From: Actinomycetes bacterium
GTDB taxonomy: Bacteria > Actinomycetota > Acidimicrobiia > Acidimicrobiales > RAAP-2
Direction of reading: 5' to 3'
NCBI GenBank assembly: GCA_021810205.1
Contig: JAJZJC010000027.1
Location: 1 to 37,698 of the forward strand
Length of the DNA stretch: 37,698 nt
Shown here: in pieces, positions 24,481 to 33,236 of the stretch
Numbering within the stretch: position 1 is the stretch's first letter
How the letters are laid out: each line of letters begins with the position of its first letter
Position numbers and translations under genes: made by a program
The notes under the pieces: model-generated
Seen by the model: only the letters and a program-made list of their open reading frames with translations
Database searches by the model: none
Told to the model about the DNA's origin: nothing

Positions 24481-25200
24481 ATGTCTGCGCCCACCGCCCC
24501 ACCTCCTCATGGCCTCCAGATGGACGAGCCGTCGGCACAGAGCGCGGCGGCGACCCGGATCTTGCTCCGACCGCTCGCGACGCCCCTGCCGCTCGGGTTC
24601 CTCGGGCTGTTCTTCGCGACCATGAGCGTCGCCGGTCTCCAGCTCGGCTGGGTGCCCGTCGCACAAGGGAAGTACCTCGCGCTTGCCATCCTGGTCTTCA
24701 CGGTGCCCGTCCAGCTCATCGCCTGCGTTTACGGGTTCTTGGTTCGCGACCTCGTGGCGGGGACCGGCATGGGCCTCCTTGCGGGGTCCTGGGGTATGGT
24801 CGCCCTGGCGCTGCTGTTCAGCCCGCCCGGGACGACCATCCCTGCGCTCGCCTGGATGCTCGTGCTCGCCGGCACCACCCTGTGCATCCCGGCGTTCGCT
24901 GCGAGCCAGAGCAAGGTGCTCGCCGGCGCAGTGAACTTCATGACGGCTATCCGCTTCTGGGTGACCGCGGTCTTCGAGTGGGGCGCGCCGCACGCGTGGG
25001 AGACCGCGGCGGCCGGCGTCGGGATCGCGCTCGGGGTGCTGGCGCTCTACGCTGCGCTCGCATTCGAAGTGGAGGATCAGCGCCGTGCCACCGTCCTGCC
25101 GACGTTCCGGCGCAAGTTGGGCGTCGTCGCCATGACCGGCGACCTCCCCGCCCAGGTGAGCCAGGCGCACAACGAAGCAGGGGTGCGAAAGCTGCTGTGA
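24481..25200 (+). CDS. Six-helix membrane protein, GPR1/FUN34/YaaH-like
   Basis: 239 residues. After a soluble 30-residue N-terminus, six membrane helices follow. ATPLPLGFLGLFFATMSVAGLQLGW resembles the NP-x-PLGL-x-GF start of the GPR1/FUN34/YaaH acetate-transporter family, though the match is loose. The soluble tail has FEVEDQRRATVLPTFRRK. It lies 55 bases after the toroid gene in the same orientation and probably belongs to that operon, perhaps moving an organic acid or a product of the pathway. Substrate is not shown. Confidence 0.6.
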   Translation: MSAPTAPPPHGLQMDEPSAQSAAATRILLRPLATPLPLGFLGLFFATMSVAGLQLGWVPVAQGKYLALAILVFTVPVQLIACVYGFLVRDLVAGTGMGLLAGSWGMVALALLFSPPGTTIPALAWMLVLAGTTLCIPAFAASQSKVLAGAVNFMTAIRFWVTAVFEWGAPHAWETAAAGVGIALGVLALYAALAFEVEDQRRATVLPTFRRKLGVVAMTGDLPAQVSQAHNEAGVRKLL

Positions 25201-25220
25201 GCCGCGGTGGGATCTGCGGT

Positions 25221-25958
25221 TCAGGCGCCTGTGGACGCTCGGGGCCCGCGAGTGGGCCGCACGCGCCGCAGCACACGCAGGCTCCCGCACGCGCCCGCCT
25301 CCTCCCACTCATCCGAGCTGCGCGCGTGGCACCAGAGCTCGTAGGGCGGCCGGCCGCCGTCGGCGGGGTCGGGGAAGACGTCGTGGATCGCGAGCAAGCC
25401 CCCGAGCCCGACGTGCGGGGCCCAGCCGTGGTAGTCGGCCCACGCAGGCGCCTCACCGTGACCGCCGTCGATGAAGCAGAAGGCGAGCGCAGTGCTCCAC
25501 GCGCGTGCCACGGTGGGGGAGTCCCCGACGACGCCGACTACAACGTCTTCGAGCCGGGCGGCGGCGATCGTCCGTCGCCAGTGCGGCAACGTGTCGATGC
25601 GCCCGTCCGTCATGTCGACGAGGTCGGGCTCGTGATGCTCCCAGCCGGCCTGGTTCTCCTCCGAACCGTGGTGGTGGTCGATGCTGAAGAGCACGCTCCC
25701 CGTCTCCTCTGCGGCCGCACCCAGGTACACGGTCGATTTGCCGCACCATGCGCCGATCTCGACGAACACCGCAGGCCCTGCCGGCTTGCGCGCTCCGGCG
25801 GTGACCCTTCTTCCAGCGGTTCTTCCAGCGGTTCTTCCAGCGGTCACCGCCGCGTCGAGAAGGGCCAGCCCCTCGTCGTCCGGCATGAAGCCCCTGGTGG
25901 CCCTGGCGAGCGCCATCAGCTCGGCGCGACGTCGCGGTCCGCTGCTCCCCGCGCTCAC
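25221..25958 (-). CDS. Class I SAM-dependent methyltransferase (Methyltransf_24-like)
   Basis: 245 residues from GTG 25958, which overlaps the stop of the upstream gene by four bases (GTGA). VFVEIGAWCGKSTVYLGAA is motif I with the Glu-x-Gly signature, FSIDHHHGSEENQ is the SAM-ribose region, and FCFIDGGHGEAPAWADYHGW is the acidic metal or substrate motif of O-methyltransferases in this group. The target is unknown. A short TAGR repeat near residues 36-48 is encoded by three 12-bp units. It is the last gene of the pepN-GDT1-methyltransferase operon. Confidence 0.8.
   Translation of the reverse strand: MSAGSSGPRRRAELMALARATRGFMPDDEGLALLDAAVTAGRTAGRTAGRRVTAGARKPAGPAVFVEIGAWCGKSTVYLGAAAEETGSVLFSIDHHHGSEENQAGWEHHEPDLVDMTDGRIDTLPHWRRTIAAARLEDVVVGVVGDSPTVARAWSTALAFCFIDGGHGEAPAWADYHGWAPHVGLGGLLAIHDVFPDPADGGRPPYELWCHARSSDEWEEAGACGSLRVLRRVRPTRGPRASTGA
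25808..25843 (-). repeat. Three perfect 12-bp tandem repeats in the methyltransferase gene
   Basis: TTCTTCCAGCGG (plus strand) is repeated three times and encodes TAGR repeats in the N-terminal loop. Confidence 0.85.
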
Positions 25959-26758
25959 GTGGCGAGAGCGTAGATGCCGTAAGCGGCGAACCCCAGCAGC
26001 GCGAGACCGCCAGCCCTGCGGATCCACACGAGCGGCAGCCACCGCAGTAGTGCCCGCCCGCCGAACGCGCCGAGCGCCGACATCGATGCGAGGCCCGCGA
26101 AGCCGCCGACGAAGACCGCCCATGGTTCGTGGTACCTGCCGACGAGGTTCACGAGCAGCAGTTGGGTCAGGTCACCGAACTCGCCGACCGCAATGACGAC
26201 GAACGCCGTGGTCACGACCTTCCACGGCACCACGGTGCGGCTCGAGCGATCGCCCATGCCAGCTCGCGCACCACCCGGAGCTCGCGCACCACCCGCGGAC
26301 TCGAGCGCCCGGGTGGTCGTGGACTCGAGCCTGCGCCGGAGCCTGGACATCGTGTCGCGCCGGCGCCCCGGCTGCGCCGGTCCGGCTACCGGTCCTTGGC
26401 CTGCGTTGTCCTCGTCGTCCGCTGGCATGTCCACGCCGGCCTCGAGTCCCGCCGCTTGCGCCGCCGCCGCCTCCCCCTCTCGGCGCTCGTGGCGCTCGGG
26501 CACGAGCAAGAGCAGCGCGGCGCCGACGAAGAAGAGGGCGGTGACGACGATCTCGAGCGTCTGGTGCGGCAGCAGCTCCACGAGACGCCCGGCAGCGACG
26601 GCGATGGACGCTTGGAGAAGGAGGCCGGCCGCCGCGCCGGTCCATACCAAGCCCGGAGGGTTCCGGCTCCCCATCACGATGGTGGCGATCATCGTCTTGT
26701 CGGGCAACTCGGCTGCCGCCACGAGGAAGAAGACGATGACGACGACCCCGAGGCTCAT
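25955..26758 (-). CDS. GDT1/TMEM165 (UPF0016)-family cation transporter
   Basis: 267 residues from ATG 26758, ten bases after the pepN stop; the track's ATG 26803 would overlap pepN. Two groups of three helices flank a long basic cytoplasmic loop (about 100-180). Both family motifs are present: AAELPDKTMIA in helix 1 and VGEFGDLTQLL after the loop, the acidic ExGD-type sites that bind metal. Bacterial members export Mn2+ (or exchange Ca2+/Mn2+ for H+) across the cytoplasmic membrane. The loop is longer than usual and rich in Arg, Ala and Gly. Confidence 0.85.
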   Translation of the reverse strand: MSLGVVVIVFFLVAAAELPDKTMIATIVMGSRNPPGLVWTGAAAGLLLQASIAVAAGRLVELLPHQTLEIVVTALFFVGAALLLLVPERHERREGEAAAAQAAGLEAGVDMPADDEDNAGQGPVAGPAQPGRRRDTMSRLRRRLESTTTRALESAGGARAPGGARAGMGDRSSRTVVPWKVVTTAFVVIAVGEFGDLTQLLLVNLVGRYHEPWAVFVGGFAGLASMSALGAFGGRALLRWLPLVWIRRAGGLALLGFAAYGIYALAT

Positions 26759-26768
26759 CGAGGGGAGA

Positions 26769-29390
26769 TCATCGCCGGGAGACCTTGCGACATGCGTCGG
26801 CAAGTCGGTGGTCCGAGCGCATGCGCTCGGCGAACCGCACGTTCACGGCGAGCCGTTCGAGCGTCTGGGCGATGGATCGGCTGCCCACAGGGAGTGGGTG
26901 GTCGCCAAGGAATCGCTCGACGTCGTCCGCGAGCGACGGGTCGGCGCAGAGCATGTGCACCGAGGAGAGCATGCGGTCGTGGGTCACCTCTGGGAAGCGA
27001 TCGAGGAGCGTGTCCCACTCGGATTTCACCCGCTCCCACACCGCCGGCCCACCGACGTGGTTCGCGAGGAGCATGCGCACGAGGAAGGGGCCGTCTTGGC
27101 TGCGGACCTCGAACAGCGCGAGGTCGAAGCTGCGCAAGGAGAGGTCGACGTCGCCGAAGGCGCCGAGTGCCATGAGGTAGCGGCGCTCCTCCTGGGGGGT
27201 CGCGGGGTGGCGGAAGCGCTCGAGCACCGCCTCGTAGTCGGCGACCCGGGCCCGATCACCGACCACCGCGAGCACTGCCGACTCGATATCGGGGTCGATC
27301 GGCGCCCCGTGCTGTGCCGCCTCGAACCGGTTCGCCGCCTCGGTCCGGGTGCCGGCGTCCGCGCCGGTCGTGCCCAACGCGTGGATGAGGAGCGAGCGCA
27401 ACGTGGGCACGCGTGCACCCTCGTCCGGGTGTGGTTCCCATCCGAGCGCCGTGGCCCGTGCGCCGAGCAGGGCACGCGTGGCAGCTTCGACGAGCAGGCG
27501 ATCGTCGTCTCCTGCCAGCCGGTGGACCAGGTCGAGCGAGCCGGCGATCACCTGGAAGACGGCGGGGTCCTCCTCATCGCCCAGCTGTGCAGCGAGCCGC
27601 AAGAGGCTCTCGAGCTCCACGCGTCCCGCCAAGACGAGCGCCCAGGTGTCCGACAGGAGGTCGAACCGCTCGAGCGCGCTGAGCTTGTGGAGGCGGGCCC
27701 CGAGGGCCTCGAGGTGCTGGGGCGCGTAGCCGACGCGGTAGACGCCCCAGCCCCCTGCATTGGCGAGGCCCACGCCGACCTCGGGGCGTATGGCGGGCAG
27801 CGCCGCCGGCTCGTCGCCGAGGAGAAGGCGATGCACCTCGACGTCGCCTGCGTCGTCGTCGTGGACCGCTCGCACCAAGAGCGGCACGAGCCAGTGCGCG
27901 CCGATCGCGGACTCGCCCGTTGGGGGCTCAGGGAGGTAGGAGAAGGGCTCTTGGGCGAGCGAGTGCTCGCCGACGGTGACGAGCGGGTGCCCGCCCTGGA
28001 GGATCCAGGTTTCGGCCATCGCCCGGACGGGCTCGCCGCTCACGTCTTCGAGCGCGTTCCACAGGTCGGTCGTGACGGTGTTCCCATACGCGTGGGTCGT
28101 CAGGTACTGGCGCACTCCGTCGCGGAAGGTGTCGGGGCCGAGGTACTGCTCGATCATCCGCAGGACGCTGCCGCCCTTCTCGTAGGTCAGCGTATCGAAC
28201 ATCCCGTCGGCCTCTTCAGGGGAGCGGACCGCGTACTCGATGGGACGCGTCGCGTGCAGCCCGTCGACCGACAGTGCCGCGTCGCGCTCGGTGCCGAAGG
28301 TCGTCCACCGCTGCCATGTGGGCCGGTAGTCGTCGGTGGCCAGCGTCTCCATGAACGTGGCGAACGCCTCGTTCAGCCAGATCCCCTCCCACCAGCCCAT
28401 GGTGACGAGGTCGCCGAACCACATGTGGGCGATCTCGTGGTGCACCACGTCCGCAATGCGCTCGAGCTCCACACGCGCCGCCGCCGCAGGGTCGACGAGA
28501 AGCGCCGTCTCGCGGAACGTGACGCAGCCGAGGTTCTCCATGGCGCCGTAGGCGAAGTCCGGGATGGCCACGAGGTCGAGCTTGTGCCCCGGGTAGGGGA
28601 TGGCGAAGTAGTCGCTGAAGAACTCGAGCGCGTGACGTGCCACGTCGAGGGCGAAGCCCGTGAGGTGGGCCTTGCCCGACGGGTGCACCACGCGCACGGG
28701 AACGCCGTCGACTTCCAGGGGATCGGTCGCCTCGAGCGGGCCGACGACGAAGGCTACGAGGTACGTGGACATCTTGATGGTGGGAGCGAACTGGACCCTG
28801 CGCTTGCGGCGCCCTGTGCGCGTGACCACCTCCTCCGAGGCGATCGGAGAGTTCGAGTAGGCGGGAAGATCCTCGTCGACCACGAGCGTGATCTCGAAAG
28901 TGGCCTTCCGATCGGGCTCGTCCCAGCAAGGGAAGGCGCGGCGGGCGTCGGTCGCCTCCATCTGCGTGGTGGCGATCATGTGGCGGCGGCCTTCCTCGTC
29001 GGTGAAGGTCGAGCGGTAGAAGCCGCGCAGCTTGTCGTTCAGGACCCCTGAGAACGTCAGCCTGACGGTGGCGTCCCCTTTGGCCAGGGGCGCGGGGAGC
29101 CGCAGGACGACCCGCTCGGCGGCAGGATCGAGCGATACCGAGGGCGTCACGGGGTCCCCCGCGGGCGGGACGACGGTCGCTCCCGTGATCTCGAGCTCCG
29201 CGGCGTTCAGCACCACCTGGTCGGTCTGCTCGTGCACACGTACGTCGATCTCGACGCTGCCCGTGAACGTCGCCGCGGGGAGATCGGGCACGAGCTCGAG
29301 GCGGTAGGTGACGGGTTCGACTGTCCGGGGCAGGCGGTGCGATTCGGCGGGAGAAGGCGACGTCGCGGTCGAATCGGGAACTGCATGCAT
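26769..29390 (-). CDS. pepN: M1-family aminopeptidase N
   Basis: 873 residues from ATG 29390; the track's longer frame runs into the divergent kinase gene. GAMENLGCVTF is the aminopeptidase exopeptidase motif and VVHHEIAHMWFGDLVT with NEAFATF gives HExxH-x18-E for the zinc ion. An N-terminal beta domain (YRLELVPDLPAATFTGSVEIDV) and a long helical C-terminal ERAP1-like domain complete the enzyme. No signal peptide is seen, so it acts in the cytoplasm, removing N-terminal residues from peptides. A -10 box (TAGCGT) lies 8 bases upstream of the ATG and overlaps the -10 of the divergent kinase. Confidence 0.93.
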   Translation of the reverse strand: MHAVPDSTATSPSPAESHRLPRTVEPVTYRLELVPDLPAATFTGSVEIDVRVHEQTDQVVLNAAELEITGATVVPPAGDPVTPSVSLDPAAERVVLRLPAPLAKGDATVRLTFSGVLNDKLRGFYRSTFTDEEGRRHMIATTQMEATDARRAFPCWDEPDRKATFEITLVVDEDLPAYSNSPIASEEVVTRTGRRKRRVQFAPTIKMSTYLVAFVVGPLEATDPLEVDGVPVRVVHPSGKAHLTGFALDVARHALEFFSDYFAIPYPGHKLDLVAIPDFAYGAMENLGCVTFRETALLVDPAAAARVELERIADVVHHEIAHMWFGDLVTMGWWEGIWLNEAFATFMETLATDDYRPTWQRWTTFGTERDAALSVDGLHATRPIEYAVRSPEEADGMFDTLTYEKGGSVLRMIEQYLGPDTFRDGVRQYLTTHAYGNTVTTDLWNALEDVSGEPVRAMAETWILQGGHPLVTVGEHSLAQEPFSYLPEPPTGESAIGAHWLVPLLVRAVHDDDAGDVEVHRLLLGDEPAALPAIRPEVGVGLANAGGWGVYRVGYAPQHLEALGARLHKLSALERFDLLSDTWALVLAGRVELESLLRLAAQLGDEEDPAVFQVIAGSLDLVHRLAGDDDRLLVEAATRALLGARATALGWEPHPDEGARVPTLRSLLIHALGTTGADAGTRTEAANRFEAAQHGAPIDPDIESAVLAVVGDRARVADYEAVLERFRHPATPQEERRYLMALGAFGDVDLSLRSFDLALFEVRSQDGPFLVRMLLANHVGGPAVWERVKSEWDTLLDRFPEVTHDRMLSSVHMLCADPSLADDVERFLGDHPLPVGSRSIAQTLERLAVNVRFAERMRSDHRLADACRKVSRR

Positions 29391-29398
29391 GGGAAACG

Positions 29399-29408
29399 AC
29401 GCTACCCT
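29399..29408. promoter_or_regulatory. Overlapping divergent -10 boxes (pepN / pfkB-type kinase)
   Basis: On the plus strand TACCCT (29403-29408) stands 7 bases before GTG 29416. On the minus strand TAGCGT (29399-29404) stands 8 bases before ATG 29390. The two hexamers share the central TA, so RNA polymerase could open only one at a time. Both transcripts would be leaderless or nearly so. Confidence 0.5.
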
Positions 29409-29415
29409 GCGCACG

Positions 29416-30462
29416 GTGAACGTACCCGTCCAGTCAGGACAGCCCGAAGAAGCATCCCCGCACCCGCTCGACGTCGTCGGCATGGGCTCCTCGCTCGTCG
29501 ACGTCGTGTCGACGGTCGACGACGAGACCATCGATCGCCTGGGCCTCGAGCGAGGGACGATGATGCTCGTCGACCTCGCGGTCGCAGAAGGCATCTACGC
29601 CGAGATGGGCCCCACCGTCGAGGTGTCGGGCGGCTCGGCGGCGAACACGGTGGCCGGAGTGGCGGCGCTCGGTGGTGCGGCGGCGTTCGTGGGAAAGATC
29701 GCCGCGGACCCCTTCGGCGAGGTGTTCGCCCACGACATCCGCGCGGCGGGCGTCGAGTTCCGGGCGGCGGTCCACGACCCCGGAGACGCCGGTGAGGTGC
29801 TCGGCACGGGACGGTGCCTCGTCCTCGTCACCGCTGATGCCGATCGGACGATGGCGACCCACCTCGGCGCGGCGACGACCATCACGCCGGCCGACGTGCC
29901 GCTCGACCTCGTCGAGCGCGGGCGGGTCCTCTACCTCGAGGGCTATCTGTGGGACATGGATCCCGCCAAGCAGGCCATGCGCCGAGCCATCGAAGTGGCC
30001 CACGACCACGACGGCGCCGTCGCGTTCTCCCTCTCGGACCCCTTCTGCGTCGAGCGGCACCGCCGGGAGTTCCTCGACCTCGTGGCCGCCGACGTCGACG
30101 TCTTGTTCGGCAACGAGGAGGAGATGTGCCGCCTCTTCGACGTGGCGAGGCTGCGCGAGGCGCTGACCTCGGCCGAGGACCTCGGCATCCTCGTGGCGGC
30201 GACTCGGGGCCCGGCTGGCTCGATCGTGCTCACTGGCACCGGTCACACCGAGATCGACGCTATGCCTGTCGACGAGGTCGTCGATACCACCGGCGCCGGT
30301 GATCTGTACGCGGCAGGTTTCCTCTACGGCCTCACCCACGGGCTCGACCCCGCCGCCTGCGCACGGCTGGGATCGGTGTGCGCGGCCGAAGTCGTCAGCC
30401 ATCTGGGTGCCCGTCCGCAGAAGGACCTCGTCGAGCTCGCTCGGGACGCGGGGCTCTTGTAG
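29416..30462 (+). CDS. PfkB-family carbohydrate or nucleoside kinase
   Basis: 348 residues from GTG 29416 (ATG 29389 is also in frame but overlaps pepN). VSGGSAANTVAGVAALGG is the N-terminal PfkB signature with substrate-binding Gly/Asn, and DTTGAGDLYAAGFLYG near the C-terminus is the second signature with the catalytic Asp. Adenosine-kinase-type sequence (VVGMGSSLVDVVSTVDD) suggests adenosine or a related nucleoside, but sugar specificity is not excluded. It phosphorylates its substrate with ATP in the cytoplasm. The stop shares one base with the start of ychF. Confidence 0.87.
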   Translation: MNVPVQSGQPEEASPHPLDVVGMGSSLVDVVSTVDDETIDRLGLERGTMMLVDLAVAEGIYAEMGPTVEVSGGSAANTVAGVAALGGAAAFVGKIAADPFGEVFAHDIRAAGVEFRAAVHDPGDAGEVLGTGRCLVLVTADADRTMATHLGAATTITPADVPLDLVERGRVLYLEGYLWDMDPAKQAMRRAIEVAHDHDGAVAFSLSDPFCVERHRREFLDLVAADVDVLFGNEEEMCRLFDVARLREALTSAEDLGILVAATRGPAGSIVLTGTGHTEIDAMPVDEVVDTTGAGDLYAAGFLYGLTHGLDPAACARLGSVCAAEVVSHLGARPQKDLVELARDAGLL

Positions 30463-31547
30463 TGGCGCTCTCCATCGGCATCGTCGGACTGCCGAACGTC
30501 GGCAAGTCGACCCTCTTCAACGCCCTCACCGACAACGAGGTACTGGCAGCCAACTACCCGTTCGCCACGATCGACGCGAACGTCGGCGTGGTCGGGGTCC
30601 CCGACCCGCGCCTCGAGCGCCTCGCCGCGCTCTACCAGAGCGAGCGGATCGTGCCGGCGACCGTGACCTTCGTCGACATCGCCGGGCTGGTTCGCGGCGC
30701 CTCCGAAGGCGAGGGGCTCGGGAACCGCTTCCTCGCCGCCATACGGGAGACGGACGCCATCTGCCAGGTGGTGCGCGCCTTCGAGGACGACGACGTGGTG
30801 CACGTCGAGGGCAAGGTGGACCCGCAGGCCGACATCGCCACGGTGAACACCGAGCTCGTGCTCGCCGATCTCCAGACGGTCGACAACCGGCTCGGCAAGC
30901 TCACCCGCGAGGCGCGCATGCGTCCGGCGCTTGCCCCGCAGCTCCATGCGACCGAGCAGGCGCGCGCCGTGCTCGACGCCGGCACGCCGATCTCCACGGC
31001 TGCGGCCGCTGGTGACATCGATCCCGCGCCGCTCGCCGACCTTCACCTCCTCACGGCAAAGCCCTTCATCTACGTGTTCAACATCGCCGAGGACCAGCTC
31101 GGTGACGACGAGCGGCGGCGCCGGCTCGCCGAGGTCGTGTCGCCGGCACCGTCCGTGGTTCTCTGCGCACAGATCGAGGCGGAGGTCGCAGGCATGGACC
31201 GCGCCGATGCTGCCGAGCTCCTCGCAGGCTACGGGCAGGAGGAGTCGGGGCTCGAGGCGCTCGTCCACGTCGGGTTCCGCACGCTCGGGCTCCACACGTT
31301 CCTCACTGCCGGGCCGAAGGAAGCCAGGGCATGGACGATCCCGATCGGCGCGACCGCGCCCGAGGCGGCGGGCACGATCCACACCGACTTCCAGCGCGGC
31401 TTCGTGAAGGCGGAGATCGTCAGCTTCGACGACCTGGTGGCGGCGCGCTCGCTCCCCGCGGCCCGCTCGGCAGGCAAGGCGCGCATCGAGGGCAAGGACT
31501 ACGTCATGGCCGACGGCGACGTCGTGGAGTTCCGCTTCAACGTGTGA
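30462..31547 (+). CDS. ychF: Ribosome-associated ATPase YchF
   Basis: 361 residues. [15 protein letters not shown] is the P-loop, [18 protein letters not shown] the switch-II region, and the base-specificity motif is NIAED rather than NKxD, which is the reason YchF/OLA1 binds ATP better than GTP. A coiled-coil insert and the C-terminal TGS domain ([32 protein letters not shown]) follow. It acts on ribosomes and the oxidative-stress response. The GTG start overlaps the kinase TAG by one base, so translation is coupled. The 3' end overlaps the convergent permease gene by 11 bases. Confidence 0.95.
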   Translation: MALSIGIVGLPNVGKSTLFNALTDNEVLAANYPFATIDANVGVVGVPDPRLERLAALYQSERIVPATVTFVDIAGLVRGASEGEGLGNRFLAAIRETDAICQVVRAFEDDDVVHVEGKVDPQADIATVNTELVLADLQTVDNRLGKLTREARMRPALAPQLHATEQARAVLDAGTPISTAAAAGDIDPAPLADLHLLTAKPFIYVFNIAEDQLGDDERRRRLAEVVSPAPSVVLCAQIEAEVAGMDRADAAELLAGYGQEESGLEALVHVGFRTLGLHTFLTAGPKEARAWTIPIGATAPEAAGTIHTDFQRGFVKAEIVSFDDLVAARSLPAARSAGKARIEGKDYVMADGDVVEFRFNV

Positions 31548-33090
31548 GCTCGCCCCTGGGCTCGTCGCCCGCGGGTGCCGGTTCGAGCGCCGGTGACGGC
31601 AGGGCACTGTCGTTGCCGAGGTCCCGCCCCGCAGCCCCGTCCATGTCGGTGTGCGCCGTGGCGCGCCGGGCCCAGGCGATCGACGCCACCAAGACGGCCG
31701 CCCACGCGACTGCGGCCCAGGCCAGGGGGAAGGAGAGGGGCACCACCGACTCGTAGAGCACGAGCCAGAACAGGCCCATGGCCACGATGGGAAGCACCAC
31801 GTGGAAGAACACCTGCACAGTCCGTCGCTCACCGGAGGAGAGCCTCATCAAGGAGATGTTCATGAGGCTGTGAGTGGTCACGAGACCGAAGAGCACTCCG
31901 GTCGTGATCACGTCGAAGGCACTGGTGGGTCCGAGCCAGAGTCCGAAGCCGAGCGCCTCCGCCACCGCCACCGCCGCAACGGCGGTCACCGCTCGTCCGG
32001 GAGCGCCCCGCCCGTTGATGGCTCCCATTCCCCCGTGCACGAGGTTGTCCCGGCCGATCGCGTAGAGCACTCGGGCCGAGCTGGTGACCAGCGCGACGTC
32101 GTCCATGAGCGCGCTGTTCGCGGCGAACACCACGAGTGCCACCGCCCCGAGCGGCCCCAGATATCGCAGGAAGACCTCCACCCCTGGTGCTGTGGCGGTG
32201 GCGAACGATGCCATCTTGTCCACGCCCCACCCGACGGTGAGCGCGTAGGCGGAGACCGTGAGGGTCAGGCCCACCAGCACGAGCGAGAAGATGGCAGCCT
32301 TCCCGACGACCCTTCCGTCGCTTCCAGCGAGCCCGCGCGCCTCCTCGGCGAGCGGCGCGTGGCTGCCGACGCCGATGAAACTGGTGACCGAGAAGATCAT
32401 TCCGACGGCAACGCCCTTCAGCCCCACGGCTCCCAGGTCGAATGGGCGCAGCGGCGCATGCAGCGGGGCGGCGAAGGCGATCACCAACATGCTCGCCACC
32501 AAGAGGAAGATGATCTCGATACCGCTCGTGAACACGAGCACCCGGACAGTGGGACGGATGCCGAGCACCCCGAGGAGCCATGGCACGCCGATGAACACCG
32601 CGATGAGCACCACCCAGAGCCATGAGGGCACGGAGAGGCCGAGATAGGAGCGAGCGAGAGCCGGGAGGAAGACGCCACCGATGTAGACGGTTACGCCTGC
32701 GACGCTCATGGTCTGGTAGAAGAGGACCATCACGGCACTCACGATGGCGGGGCGGGCGCCCAGTCCTGCCGAGACGTAGCTGTAGTACCCGCCGGCGGTG
32801 GCCCGGTGCTTGGAGAGGTGATAGATGGTGTTCACCTCGATGAACATGAGGACGAAGGCCGCGAAGTAGGCGAGTGGCAGGGCCACGAGGGCGAATGCTG
32901 CCCCTGCCGTCATGAAGGCCACCACGTCTGTGGCGGGCGCCATGCCGGCGATGCTCTGGCTGATCAGTCCCCAAATGGGAACCACCCCGCGCGCGAGGCC
33001 CCGTGGCGGCCGCGCGCGGTCGCTCCCCCCCTCGGTGTCCGTGTCACCGGCACCGGGCTGGTCTCTGCCGCCGCTCGTCGCGCTCGTCAC
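31537..33090 (-). CDS. APC-superfamily amino-acid permease
   Basis: About 517 residues from GTG 33090, with GAGGTGA just upstream; the track's start at 33207 would include the promoter dyad. Twelve membrane helices follow a basic N-terminus. GLISQSIAGMAPATDVVAF in helix 1 and SFIGVGSHAPLAEEARG in helix 6 are the unwound substrate-binding segments of LeuT-fold APC proteins. It probably imports an amino acid or polyamine with protons. The C-terminal 50 residues are soluble and acidic/Pro-rich. Divergent from the Fur-family regulator, which may control it. Confidence 0.85.
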   Translation of the reverse strand: MTSATSGGRDQPGAGDTDTEGGSDRARPPRGLARGVVPIWGLISQSIAGMAPATDVVAFMTAGAAFALVALPLAYFAAFVLMFIEVNTIYHLSKHRATAGGYYSYVSAGLGARPAIVSAVMVLFYQTMSVAGVTVYIGGVFLPALARSYLGLSVPSWLWVVLIAVFIGVPWLLGVLGIRPTVRVLVFTSGIEIIFLLVASMLVIAFAAPLHAPLRPFDLGAVGLKGVAVGMIFSVTSFIGVGSHAPLAEEARGLAGSDGRVVGKAAIFSLVLVGLTLTVSAYALTVGWGVDKMASFATATAPGVEVFLRYLGPLGAVALVVFAANSALMDDVALVTSSARVLYAIGRDNLVHGGMGAINGRGAPGRAVTAVAAVAVAEALGFGLWLGPTSAFDVITTGVLFGLVTTHSLMNISLMRLSSGERRTVQVFFHVVLPIVAMGLFWLVLYESVVPLSFPLAWAAVAWAAVLVASIAWARRATAHTDMDGAAGRDLGNDSALPSPALEPAPAGDEPRGELTR

Positions 33091-33167
33091 TCTCACCTCG
33101 ACATTCGTCGTCGCGGGGTGCCCGCTCTTGCTCCATCCCCTGCAGCGTCCCGAGGGAGCCGAAAACT

Positions 33168-33198
33168 GAGACAGAGTATCAATATATGGCTCCGTCTC
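33168..33198. promoter_or_regulatory. Dyad operator between the permease and the Fur-family gene
   Basis: GAGACAGAG and CTCCGTCTC are inverted repeats with one mismatch around an AT-rich centre (TATCAATATATGG), unusual in this GC-rich window. A third half-site GTCTCGG recurs at 33212-33218, 18 bases from the one at 33194. On the minus strand GATACT inside the dyad is a candidate -10 of the permease gene. Confidence 0.55.
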
Positions 33199-33224
33199 GG
33201 AAATCACAGAAGTCTCGGTATCGC

Positions 33225-33230
33225 TACAAT
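33225..33230 (+). promoter_or_regulatory. -10 box of the Fur-family gene (leaderless)
   Basis: TACAAT is followed by 6 bases and ATG 33237. This selects 33237 over the in-frame ATG at 33186. Confidence 0.55.
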
Positions 33231-33236
33231 CCGGCT

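Noticed and set aside
26193-29051. 952-codon plus-strand ORF
   Set aside because: It lies antisense to aminopeptidase N and the GDT1 gene; its sequence is Arg/His/Glu-rich with no family motif, a typical GC-rich shadow frame.
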